Positions 1 to 7,398 of a stretch of 64,000 bases of DNA are shown piece after piece. Under the pieces are notes generated by a model. That model had not been told where the DNA came from, searched no databases, and saw only the letters and a program-made list of their open reading frames with translations. Location of the stretch: assembly GCA_049647585.1 (NCBI GenBank), contig JBARXY010000001.1, positions 124,001-188,000 of the forward strand, written 5' to 3'. The stretch's first letter is position 1. Each line of letters starts with the position of its first letter. Made by a program: the position numbers and the translations under genes. This DNA comes from JAGQSZ01 sp049647585 (lineage in GTDB: Bacteria > Actinomycetota > Acidimicrobiia > Acidimicrobiales > Microtrichaceae).

Positions 1-1974
1 CTGCCGAATCCTCGAGTTGGTGGCCGAACCCCAATCGCAGAAGGTGCATCCGTAGGGGCAGCCCCGATTCGTCTCGACAGTCGCCGACCGCCAACGAGCG
101 GGGTCGATCTCGTCGAACTCTCCGGTCAGGTAGGGAGACGGATATTCGTCCATGTCTGTAGCCCGTTTGCGGTCCGGAGTCCGCACGAGCGTGTAGTGCT
201 CGGGCGGTCCGCTGCGGAACGTGATTCCCTCGACCTCGCTTAGATAGTCCGAGAGCCGGGAGGAATCGGGATTTGGCCCAAGGGCGGCCAGAAGCGCGGC
301 GACGGTCAGTTCACCCTCACCACGCGAAAGGACATCTACATGTGGGTTCTCGGCGAAGAAGCGCTCCGCGTCCCCTTCGTATTTGGGAGCGTGAGGGCCA
401 CCATGGACAGTGATGGAGTTGGGATTCAACTCCTTAACCTTGGAGCTCACCGCCAGGTTGTGATCGATCGACCACATGAAGTCAGAGAAGAGGACGATCG
501 CCTGACGACCGGTTCGTTCCAGCTCATCGAGCATCGGGTCGGCATCAATGCGCGCCTTGCGGAGATCGAAATCAACATTGAGCGCGCCCCTGTCGGCGAC
601 CCGTGCATACGCCATGATCAGGCCCAGGCCGAGGCTCGCGTTGTGCTCGGGTGAGTAGTAGACGGCAAATACCGGTGTCCGTGGATCAAAGCGCACCGGC
701 CCCGCGGACCCGGCCGTCTCCCCCGGCTCGGCGGCGGCTGAGTCGGTTTCGGCAGATTCGGTTTCTGTCCCCTGACCTTCTCCCTCGACCTCAGCAGATT
801 CGTCGGCAGACCCGCTCGACGTTTCGACTCGAACCTCGTCCGGCGCAGGTTCCGCCGGCTCTGACGCTGTCGCAGGTCCAGGACCTTCTGACAATGCCGG
901 ATCCGGTAACGCACCTGTCGACTCGCTGACATCTGAGGAAGAGTCGCCCTCTGTCGCAGCGTCGGAATCGGTGTTAGCGAGTGACGCTGTCGCAGCATCG
1001 GAATCGGTGGTCTGGGGATCGACTTCCGCTTGTGGATCTGTGACCGGCTCGGGATCGGGCCAATCATCGCTCTCGACGCCAAATCTGTTGAGCAGACTTT
1101 GAGCAGCGCTGCGACCCAGCCGTATGCCGGAACGGTGGAGACCTCGACGCGACCGTACGGCCGCCCGATAGGCAACCACCTTCGCCGCACCCACGCCGGA
1201 TGGGAGGTCTTCCAACAGTCCGGGCTCGTGCTCTTCGATCACGGGCGCGTGGTCGGAGAGAGCCTCGTCGGCGACCGCTTCCGCTTCCAGCCGGGCCCCG
1301 GTCGGGACCGAAGGACCCTCATTGACCGACAGATGGTCGGAGTCGACCAATTCGTCGACCGCCGCCTCGTCGGGCTCGTCGGCACTGGAACCAACCTCGT
1401 CGGCACCTGGGCCACCTTCGACCTGGTCGGAACCATCCTCGGCACCGGGAACGTCCTCGGCCGGTCCAACGACCTCGGCGCTTACGGGGTCCGGTTCAGG
1501 CTCGATCGACCGTTGCAGCTTCAGCAATCCGCATTCCGCAAGCTCGGCAGCTGCCTGCCTAAGTTCGGCTACGCCGATCGGCCAGTCGGACTCAGCGGCG
1601 AGGGTCTCCAAATATTCGATTGTCGTAGGGAACCTCGCCAAGTCCAGGACCGCCAAATGGGCAGGGCCCAGAGCGACGTACGCTCCGCCGTCGTCGTCCC
1701 ATGCCAGGACGGTCCTTCCCTGTTGACGCAGCACCAATGGGTGCACCGGGGTCAGCTCGTCCATACGTCCACAAGCCTCGGCGCGAGGAACGGCACTGGC
1801 GGCGAGTGGAAGCAGCGATGTGTCGGGTTCGCGGAGTTGTGCCACTAGCTCCGCAATGTCGAGTGGCTCCAGGTCGGTGGCTTTCAACGGCGCAACGAAA
1901 AGGCCCAATGGATCGGCGACCAACAGGCGGGTACACCCGTCAGCTAGTTCGTTATCCATTGCCGCCTCAATCAC
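1..1974 (-). CDS. B12-binding-domain radical SAM enzyme, partial (3' end off window)
   Basis: The 658 visible residues end just after the radical SAM cluster motif RGCPYGCTFCDWG (cysteines near 639, 643 and 646), so most of the catalytic barrel lies outside the window. Residues about 410-560 look like the Rossmann-type cobalamin-binding domain usual before such cores (VHGGPHAP, then a RGEGE segment), but no DxHxxG base-off motif is visible. Residues about 1-150 form a separate domain of unknown type, possibly PqqD-like. Between them lie roughly 250 residues very rich in Asp, Glu, Ser, Ala and Pro, which is unusual for the family. I chose GTG 1974 because AAGGAG sits 6 bases upstream; ATG 1959 is the alternative. 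It is the last gene of the minus-strand operon and starts 11 bases after the shifted-frame stop of the upstream dioxygenase gene. The substrate is unknown; methylation or ring rearrangement of a glycan or an ACP-bound group would fit family precedent. Confidence 0.9.
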   Translation of the reverse strand, partial: MIEAAMDNELADGCTRLLVADPLGLFVAPLKATDLEPLDIAELVAQLREPDTSLLPLAASAVPRAEACGRMDELTPVHPLVLRQQGRTVLAWDDDGGAYVALGPAHLAVLDLARFPTTIEYLETLAAESDWPIGVAELRQAAAELAECGLLKLQRSIEPEPDPVSAEVVGPAEDVPGAEDGSDQVEGGPGADEVGSSADEPDEAAVDELVDSDHLSVNEGPSVPTGARLEAEAVADEALSDHAPVIEEHEPGLLEDLPSGVGAAKVVAYRAAVRSRRGLHRSGIRLGRSAAQSLLNRFGVESDDWPDPEPVTDPQAEVDPQTTDSDAATASLANTDSDAATEGDSSSDVSESTGALPDPALSEGPGPATASEPAEPAPDEVRVETSSGSADESAEVEGEGQGTETESAETDSAAAEPGETAGSAGPVRFDPRTPVFAVYYSPEHNASLGLGLIMAYARVADRGALNVDFDLRKARIDADPMLDELERTGRQAIVLFSDFMWSIDHNLAVSSKVKELNPNSITVHGGPHAPKYEGDAERFFAENPHVDVLSRGEGELTVAALLAALGPNPDSSRLSDYLSEVEGITFRSGPPEHYTLVRTPDRKRATDMDEYPSPYLTGEFDEIDPARWRSATVETNRGCPYGCTFCDWGSATNSRIRQ
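951..1009. repeat. Short direct repeat inside the acidic linker of the radical SAM gene
   Basis: Two 23-base copies (951-973 and 987-1009) differ at one position and are spaced 36 bases apart, a multiple of three. They encode two copies of a TDSDAAT-type peptide in the acidic linker. A shorter related piece occurs near 865. This looks like in-frame slippage within a disordered segment. Confidence 0.7.
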
Positions 1975-1985
1975 TCTGGTCTCCT

Positions 1986-2155
1986 TCAAACTTTGGTGGA
2001 CTTCATGCTCGGGCGGACCACCGTACCCCTGCCCATTCTCAGCACGTCTTCAGCCTTGTCAAGGGTGCAGAAGTCCCATGGAACCATCAGATCAACGATC
2101 TTGACGAGACGGCCATCCAGCTCCGGCATATACCTGACGGCGAATTTCGGGCCCC
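1986..2155 (-). other. Shifted-frame 3' tail of the upstream PhyH gene
   Basis: In the frame shifted by one base after the G-run at 2152-2155, translation continues KFAVRYMPELDGRLVKIVDL and on to a TGA at 1986-1988. Third positions are strongly G/C here, unlike in the nominal reading frame. The stop touches the AAGGAG ribosome site of the following radical SAM gene, the spacing used elsewhere in this operon. I read it as the genuine C-terminus of the dioxygenase, displaced by a one-base insertion that is either a sequencing error or a real mutation. An independent small gene is less likely because this frame has no start with a ribosome site. Confidence 0.65.
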
Positions 2156-3003
2156 TCTTCAAGCAACAGTGCGAATTCCGTTTCGTCACAGCTCTGATTG
2201 ACGAAGTCAGCCAGCCCGATCCTCCTCTGGGTCGACGGTCGCCCTATGACCATGTCAATCGAATGGTCGACGAAAAAGTCGTCGTCGACCTCGAAGACCT
2301 CCCACTGTGGCTCCGGGCCGCGCTCATCGAGGTGATAGAGGACCGCCGTCTCCTCGGACGGCAACGTCTCTATCTGCACTGCTCGTCGCGGCTTGTCACT
2401 GAGGTTCTCGGAGGACCAGTGCAGAAGGCTGTCGTCGAAGATCAAGGCCTCGCCGGCGAGAAGCGTTACGGGTTCCAGATAGCGGTCGATGAGCGCGTCT
2501 TCGAAATCTGCGAAGAATGGGGGAAGCTGCGGTGTCGCCACGTCAGGAAGAATCTTGTGGCTACGAGGGACAACTCGCAGTGTTCCGTTCGTCTCATCGA
2601 CGTCATGCATGGGGCACCAGACCGTCAGAGTCGTGATCGACAGATCAATGGTGGTCGGCCAGTTCTGGTGGATCTGGAACCGACCCACACCGGGCTGCTT
2701 GACGTAGAGGTTGCTCGTGAGGATCCGGTAATCCGCCATGAACACATCGACCTTGGGTTGAAAGACCCGACGAATCAGGTCCTGGGCCTGGCGCTTGTAT
2801 TCCTTGTTCGTGTCCAGAAACGTGCAGTGGTAAGAGGAACGGTTCAAACCGGTTCCGTCCGGAGCCCATTTGTCGTCAGGTTTCAGTTGGTCGAATTCGT
2901 CATTGAACGCGCCGAGTTCCGACTCGTCCAACATTTGGACCTTGATAAATCCGACGTCGAGAAGCTCTTGCTGCTTGGCCAGGTCATTGAGGATCCGCCG
3001 CAT
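2092..3003 (-). CDS. Phytanoyl-CoA dioxygenase-family (PhyH) oxygenase, probably frameshifted near its end
   Basis: The 303-residue protein has the double-stranded beta-helix signature of Fe(II)/2-oxoglutarate oxygenases: an iron-motif region HQNW at 112-115, GTLRVVPRSHK near 140, a distal His near 195 and Arg 206/207 for 2-oxoglutarate. Relatives normally read HQDW, so the carboxylate iron ligand is replaced by Asn114. The last 22 codons look non-coding, while the frame one base away continues as well-formed protein to a stop at 1986, immediately before the next gene's ribosome site. Removing one G from the GGGG run at 2152-2155 gives a 338-residue protein. The ATG at 3003 follows the second dioxygenase gene by 20 bases. 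The likely role is hydroxylation of a sugar, lipid or ACP-tethered substrate; the specific substrate cannot be read. Confidence 0.85.
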   Translation of the reverse strand: MRRILNDLAKQQELLDVGFIKVQMLDESELGAFNDEFDQLKPDDKWAPDGTGLNRSSYHCTFLDTNKEYKRQAQDLIRRVFQPKVDVFMADYRILTSNLYVKQPGVGRFQIHQNWPTTIDLSITTLTVWCPMHDVDETNGTLRVVPRSHKILPDVATPQLPPFFADFEDALIDRYLEPVTLLAGEALIFDDSLLHWSSENLSDKPRRAVQIETLPSEETAVLYHLDERGPEPQWEVFEVDDDFFVDHSIDMVIGRPSTQRRIGLADFVNQSCDETEFALLLEEGPEIRRQVYAGAGWPSRQDR

Positions 3004-3023
3004 GACTCAACGCTACCGCCCAA

Positions 3024-3971
3024 TCACCTGGACTCATCCATTGCCTGATGCGCCAAGGCTTCGAACTCCTCCGGCGACCAGTCGATGCGATGCTGCATCC
3101 ACTCACCAAGAAAGCGACTGGGAGGCGATGGCCTGGCCATGATGTCGGCCTCAAAGAAGAAATTGTCGTCTATCTCATAGGCCTCGACCGTCCCGTCGGT
3201 TGTGGTCTCGTCCCTGAAGTAGTGCATCAAATGCGCGTCCCGGTGACTCGCGAAGCTGTTGACCGCCAAGCGGATCTCTTCGCTGTGGTTGGGCGGCGAG
3301 CTGTGAACTGTCGCTGCATCAAAGAGGACCAGAGACCCCGCGGGAACCGCGAGAGGCACGGACAGTTCAGCCATGATCTCGCCGAACCGGGCCAGCTGCC
3401 ATGGGATGTTGAGGGTTCGCTGGAGGTTGCCGAACCGATGGCTACCTGGCAGCACGTGGAGTCCGCCGTTGTGTACGCCGGTGTCGTCGAGGGCGATCCA
3501 TGCGTACACGCCGAGCCACCGGCGTTCGTCCACCAAGGACGAGTCCTGGTGACTATTCAGCTCGCTCGAGTGTGATGGTGGCTTGATCTGCAGCGCCGAT
3601 CCGCGAAGCCTGACTTCGGGAATGAAGTATGGGGCGAGCGCCGGAAGGACAAGGTCCGCCGTCCGCTGGGTGGCTTCGGCACGTAGGACGGGGTCACTGA
3701 TCCGCCCCGTGGTCAGAAATGCCTCACCCCATGGTTCGGTCAGGCTGTCCAGAAAATCGAACGCGACCTGCCGCACCGCCAGCAACTGACCGTCGTCGAG
3801 GACGCGGCCACACTCGACGTAACCGGCACGGCGGAGCCTTTCCTGGATCTCCGGATCGGCAAGCAGTTGACGGTCATATCGGACGAGGCCGTCGTCGAGA
3901 CCAACGTAATCGTCCCCTCCCGCTGCCTCTGCGTGACCCTCAGAGGGTCCCACGGTCGGGGGTGTCACCAT
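3024..3971 (-). CDS. Phytanoyl-CoA dioxygenase-family oxygenase
   Basis: About 315 residues of the Fe(II)/2-oxoglutarate PhyH family. The canonical iron motif HQD lies near 141-143, followed by GGLHVLPGSH and a distal His in ATVHSSPP, with a conserved Arg shortly after. Unlike the neighbouring paralogue, its iron triad is intact, so this is the better candidate for an active hydroxylase. ATG 3971 overlaps the stop of the upstream epimerase gene (3965) by 7 bases, which suggests translational coupling; a GTG at 3989 is the alternative start. Paired PhyH genes beside an epimerase and a B12 radical SAM enzyme suggest stepwise oxidation and modification of one intermediate, but that is inference. 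Confidence 0.87.
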   Translation of the reverse strand: MVTPPTVGPSEGHAEAAGGDDYVGLDDGLVRYDRQLLADPEIQERLRRAGYVECGRVLDDGQLLAVRQVAFDFLDSLTEPWGEAFLTTGRISDPVLRAEATQRTADLVLPALAPYFIPEVRLRGSALQIKPPSHSSELNSHQDSSLVDERRWLGVYAWIALDDTGVHNGGLHVLPGSHRFGNLQRTLNIPWQLARFGEIMAELSVPLAVPAGSLVLFDAATVHSSPPNHSEEIRLAVNSFASHRDAHLMHYFRDETTTDGTVEAYEIDDNFFFEADIMARPSPPSRFLGEWMQHRIDWSPEEFEALAHQAMDESR

Positions 3972-4903
3972 CCTTTGGAGCGAGCCCACTCGATGGTGCG
4001 ATCCAGGCCGCTCTCAAGGCTCGTCGTCGCTGTCCAGCCCAGAAGTGACTGCGCCTGGGATGCATCCGGTAGGCGCCGGCCGATGTCTTCGAACCGACCA
4101 CCCCAGGTGGCGGAAGGCTCCTCTAGGTAGACGGGCGACTGGCTCTCCGACTTGTCCACAATCAATTTCGCCAGCGACATGATCGAGATCTCGTCGCTCG
4201 ATCCGATATGGAACAAGGGTCCTATACCGGGCTTGTTTCCCGCTGCGACGATCCCCGACACAACATCGTCGACATAGGTGAAGCTACGGGTCTGGGTGCC
4301 GTCACCATGGACTCGAACAGCGGTGCCAGTCAGAGCTGCGTCCAGCATCAACGGGACGACGAAACGGCGCTCCTGTCTGGGCCCGTAGACGTTGAAGGGG
4401 CGGATCACCGTTGCCGCTATCGACCTGAGCGGAGCGCCGGCGAGCACCAGATGTTCAGCCGCCGCCTTGGCGGATCCATAACTCCAGCGGTCCGTCAGAG
4501 CAGAGCCGAGTACCCGGTTCGACTCCTCGACCCACGGAAGGTCGGTGTTCATTCCAAGCACCTCACTCGATGAGAGATGCACGAGCGAAGCGCCAGAAGC
4601 TGTGGCGGCCTCCAGTGCGCTGAGTGTCCCCGTGACGGTGACATCGATTGCCTCGACAGGATCCTGAATGGCTCTGTCGACTCCGACAACAGCTCCCAGA
4701 TGGAAGATAACTTCCGCTCCAGTCGCAGCCCGGGTCATTGCCTCCTTGTCCCGGACATCAGCATCAATCCATTCAACCGGACGCTCGAGTGCAGGGCGCC
4801 GAAGATCGAGAACCCGAACGCTCCAACCTTCGTCGACGAGTCGCTCGGAGAGATGGCCGCCTACGAAGCCGGACCCACCGGTGACCAACGCGATCCGCGC
4901 CAT
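3965..4903 (-). CDS. NAD-dependent epimerase/dehydratase (extended SDR)
   Basis: 312 residues. The N-terminal Rossmann motif TGGSGFVG directly follows the start, the catalytic YGSAK supplies Tyr and Lys, SSSEVLG supplies the catalytic Ser region, and RPFNVYGPRQ is the usual sugar-nucleotide-pocket segment. The family acts on nucleotide sugars (4-epimerases, 4,6-dehydratases, UDP-xylose-type decarboxylases); the exact reaction cannot be assigned. ATG 4903 is preceded by AAGGGA at suitable spacing and starts exactly at the Rossmann strand, so the longer reading frame back to 5137 is rejected. It is the first gene of the minus-strand operon with the two oxygenases and the B12 radical SAM enzyme, consistent with supplying an activated sugar. 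Confidence 0.9.
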   Translation of the reverse strand: MARIALVTGGSGFVGGHLSERLVDEGWSVRVLDLRRPALERPVEWIDADVRDKEAMTRAATGAEVIFHLGAVVGVDRAIQDPVEAIDVTVTGTLSALEAATASGASLVHLSSSEVLGMNTDLPWVEESNRVLGSALTDRWSYGSAKAAAEHLVLAGAPLRSIAATVIRPFNVYGPRQERRFVVPLMLDAALTGTAVRVHGDGTQTRSFTYVDDVVSGIVAAGNKPGIGPLFHIGSSDEISIMSLAKLIVDKSESQSPVYLEEPSATWGGRFEDIGRRLPDASQAQSLLGWTATTSLESGLDRTIEWARSKGW

Positions 4904-5080
4904 ACGCGCTTCCCTTCGAAACTTGGACACGCCGTGTCCTCCAGCCGACCGGACCAACAGTAGCTTCTGGTCGTCGACTTCAGCGGTGGCATGGCGACGC
5001 CAAAGTGAACCGGATCTCCACCGACTTTGTCGAGCGTCGGACCCTGTCACGGCCAGAGTCCGATCAGAGGCCTTCCAGCC

Positions 5081-5107
5081 TTGAGCCGGGAAACACCGGT
5101 ATATACT
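5081..5107 (+). promoter_or_regulatory. Candidate promoter for the ACP/hydroxylase pair
   Basis: TTGAGC (5081-5086) and TATACT (5102-5107) are separated by 15 bases, about 50 bases before the ACP start. The -10 hexamer is good and the spacer short. It lies in the divergent gap between the epimerase operon and the ACP gene. Confidence 0.35.
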
Positions 5108-5157
5108 GCGCCACGAAAGCGGAAGGTGCTGGGGCACTGGTTGCTATTGACAAGGGG

Positions 5158-5409
5158 ATGGGCCCGGACATGATGAGGGATGAGGTCTTCGGGCGATATG
5201 CCACTGAGGCAGCAAGAGTTCTCGGCATCGACAAGAGCCGGATCACCTTGGAGAGCAGATTTGCCGAGGATCTTGGCGCTGACAGTCTCGACATCATTGA
5301 GATCATGGTCTTCATGGAAGAGGATCTGAACGTCGCCGTCAGACAAGAACTATTGAATGATGTGAAAACCGTCGGCCAAGTGGTCGACCTTCTGTGCGCA
5401 CAGAGCTGA
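5158..5409 (+). CDS. Stand-alone acyl carrier protein
   Basis: 83 residues, the usual ACP size. The phosphopantetheine attachment motif LGADSLD is present with Ser in the expected middle position, preceded by an acidic helix (SRFAEDLG) and followed by IIEIMVFMEEDLN. No ketosynthase, acyltransferase or adenylation gene lies nearby in the window, so the loaded group is unknown. The gene starts a short plus-strand pair with the beta-hydroxylase 16 bases downstream, divergent from the oxygenase/radical SAM operon. ATG codons at 5158, 5170 and 5173 are all possible starts; 5158 gives the longest plausible helix I, while AAGGGG just upstream is better spaced for 5170. It could carry an acyl or aminoacyl group destined for a sugar. 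Confidence 0.92.
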   Translation: MGPDMMRDEVFGRYATEAARVLGIDKSRITLESRFAEDLGADSLDIIEIMVFMEEDLNVAVRQELLNDVKTVGQVVDLLCAQS

Positions 5410-5425
5410 ATAGGGCGGAGTGGGG

Positions 5426-6286
5426 ATGAGTCTTATCAAAACCATCAGCGGCAAGTCGGCCGAGCGACCCTCCGATTACGAGGAGCCCTACTACTGGGCA
5501 ACGGGCGCGGGATTTTATGGCGGCAAATACCCGGCCTGGTGGGACGTGTCCCAGAGCGAAGTCGCAAAGCTGCTCGAAGACAACTACGAGGAGATCAAGG
5601 CTGAAGTACTTGACTTCTACGAGAACCGGAGGGCCAAACTTCGTCCGAACTGGCTCCAGTGGGGCTACTCGAACGAAGGCTGGCTGACGCTGGACCTCTA
5701 CTCCTTCGGGATGAAGACGCACCGGAACTGCAAGGAATTCCCATTCCTCCATTCCCTGGTCTCCGAGATTCCGGGAATGATGCTGGCCCAGGTCGCCGTC
5801 CTGAAGCCAAATACCCGAATACGTCCACATATCGGTGAGACCAGCGGCCTGATCAGATGCCATCTTCCTTTGGTGGTCCCGGGGACTGCTCCCGATCTGG
5901 GGATGCGCGTCGGATCGGAGACAAGGTGCTGGGAAGAGGGCAAGGTGTTCGCCCTGAACATCGCCTATCGCCACGCCGCGTGGAACCTGACGGACAAGCC
6001 GCGCCTGATCGTCGTGGTCGATTACGTTCACCCGGATTTTGCCGATAGACAGCACGAGATCGAAGCGAACTCCCTGGCGTTGATGGGTATGAAAGGTTTC
6101 GCCAACTGGGCGACTCCGTTCAAGAAGGCGCCAACCTGGGTCACCAAGCCGATCCAGTCGGTTTTGGCGGTCGGGTTCAGGGCGATGCTCTTCCTGCAGC
6201 GTCGCTTTGACATTGCACCGTCGAAGCTGGTGGCCCATCGTCCCCCGGGTCGTCGACGGAGCATAAAAGAGCGCCTGTCGGCCTAG
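5426..6286 (+). CDS. Aspartyl/asparaginyl beta-hydroxylase-family oxygenase
   Basis: 286 residues matching the Asp_Arg_Hydrox fold: RPHIGETSGLIRCHLPL carries the first iron His and the 2-oxoglutarate-binding region, and HAAWNLTDKPRLIVVVDYVHP carries the second His, the Arg and the closing strand. No signal peptide or N-terminal membrane anchor is visible, so it is cytoplasmic. ATG 5426 has GGAG five bases upstream; a GTG at 5420 is also in frame. It follows the ACP gene closely and is probably co-transcribed with it. Homologues hydroxylate Asp/Asn side chains, free amino acids or carrier-bound acyl groups; adjacency to an ACP makes a carrier-bound substrate attractive, by inference. It ends tail-to-tail with the GNAT-like gene, overlapping by 4 bases. 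Confidence 0.85.
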   Translation: MSLIKTISGKSAERPSDYEEPYYWATGAGFYGGKYPAWWDVSQSEVAKLLEDNYEEIKAEVLDFYENRRAKLRPNWLQWGYSNEGWLTLDLYSFGMKTHRNCKEFPFLHSLVSEIPGMMLAQVAVLKPNTRIRPHIGETSGLIRCHLPLVVPGTAPDLGMRVGSETRCWEEGKVFALNIAYRHAAWNLTDKPRLIVVVDYVHPDFADRQHEIEANSLALMGMKGFANWATPFKKAPTWVTKPIQSVLAVGFRAMLFLQRRFDIAPSKLVAHRPPGRRRSIKERLSA

Positions 6287-7269
6287 GTCCAGCGGTGTAG
6301 GACCACGCATCGTTGTGGCGGTGGGCCGGTCCCGATCCGGTTCATCACGGTATTCATAGCCACGTTCTGGATCTGGGTTTCACATTCGATCCAGCCGACG
6401 CCATAGACGGGCCGTTCGATCACTGCCTCGCTGAGGGCTTGAAGAACTCCCTGACGTTCGGCGGACACCACTGCCCAGCTTCCGTTCAATAGATCGACTC
6501 CGTGGCGGTCCGCAATTTCGGCATCGCGCTTCCATGCAAAGAAACCCACAACGTGGCCATTGAGGCGGGCCACCGCAACTACATCGCCGTATCTGCCATC
6601 GATGACGTTCTCGGTCCACGACGTGTAGAAGCGCTCCGTTGCATCAATCGGCATGGACGGATTCGAACCGAGGTGAGATAGCCGGAACCTTCCCGCGCGA
6701 TCGATGAGCTCGCCCCTGTCGGCCTCGGTGATGGCGATCGGACGACCATCCATGATGGTCTCAATCTCAATTGCACCATTTCGAACACAAGGGCGGAGTC
6801 CACCTGAAGCTGGCTTCCTGAGGTACACGTTCTCTTCGCCCACCCGTACGAAGCCGTTGGCGAGCGACGCCGAGATGACCTGGTCGTCATCCGCGTGGAC
6901 TCGCATGGTGAGCAGATCCGTACCACGACCCGCAGCAGCGTCTACAGAGGCAGCGATAACCGCAGCAACTGTCGATGACCTGTCACCTGCGTTTCCGTTG
7001 GCAAAGGCAGGGCCAATTCGCCCCACCTCCACACCTAGGCGCTTGGATGCCCACGGATCCTCTTCGACCGCCGCAAATGCCGTCGACGATCGGAACCGGC
7101 ATTTGAGCGCAACTGCAGAGAGGACGGAGGAACTGAGCTCACTCTTCAGGATCTCGTCAAGAACGCTGGGTCCGAGATGACTCAGGAGACGCCGGGGAAA
7201 CTTCTCGCATCCGGCATAAATCTCGGCGAGCAAGTCGACATCACCCCGGGCGACCAGTTCGACTCTCAT
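6283..7269 (-). CDS. GNAT-like N-acetyltransferase family protein
   Basis: About 328 residues that read as two related halves: an N-terminal half ending near a NGFVRVGEENVYLRK segment and a C-terminal half with VAVARLNGHVVGFFAWKRD, a beta4-beta5-type acetyltransferase segment. The layout resembles dTDP-fucosamine acetyltransferase (WecD/RffC-like) proteins, but I see no perfect R/QxxGxG/A acetyl-CoA loop, so the assignment is moderate. ATG 7269 begins MRVELVARGDVDLLAEIY, a typical first strand and helix; the reading frame stays open upstream to a TTG at 7368. No clear ribosome site precedes ATG 7269. The gene is divergent from the GT2 gene at 7399. A role in acylating an amino sugar fits the locus. 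Confidence 0.7.
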   Translation of the reverse strand: MRVELVARGDVDLLAEIYAGCEKFPRRLLSHLGPSVLDEILKSELSSSVLSAVALKCRFRSSTAFAAVEEDPWASKRLGVEVGRIGPAFANGNAGDRSSTVAAVIAASVDAAAGRGTDLLTMRVHADDDQVISASLANGFVRVGEENVYLRKPASGGLRPCVRNGAIEIETIMDGRPIAITEADRGELIDRAGRFRLSHLGSNPSMPIDATERFYTSWTENVIDGRYGDVVAVARLNGHVVGFFAWKRDAEIADRHGVDLLNGSWAVVSAERQGVLQALSEAVIERPVYGVGWIECETQIQNVAMNTVMNRIGTGPPPQRCVVLHRWT

Positions 7270-7383
7270 TTTCTGAACCCGGCCGGGGAAGTAGCGGTCA
7301 CTGTTGGTCTCCTGGACTGGAAGCCCAATATTTCCGACGCCCCTGAGGCGCGCTGTCAGCGAGGGCAATTACGGACCCGCCGC

Positions 7384-7389
7384 TAGGAT
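7384..7389 (+). promoter_or_regulatory. -10-like TAGGAT, candidate leaderless promoter
   Basis: TAGGAT lies 9 bases before ATG 7399 and no ribosome-binding sequence intervenes. The same hexamer at the same distance precedes the sulfotransferase gene at 49044. This suggests transcription starting at or near the start codon. Confidence 0.4.
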
Positions 7390-7398
7390 GCTCGTCCA

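Noticed and set aside
618..1190. Long minus-strand and plus-strand frames opposite or within the B12 radical SAM gene
   Set aside because: Arg/Pro-rich translations with no motif; they are alternative-frame shadows of the acidic linker, whose own frame encodes the domain architecture.
1993..3048. 351-codon plus-strand frame
   Set aside because: It lies antisense to the first dioxygenase gene, which has clear family motifs; the plus frame has none. It is a GC-rich third-position shadow.
5339..6310. 323-codon minus-strand frame
   Set aside because: Antisense to the beta-hydroxylase gene, whose iron and 2-oxoglutarate motifs are convincing.
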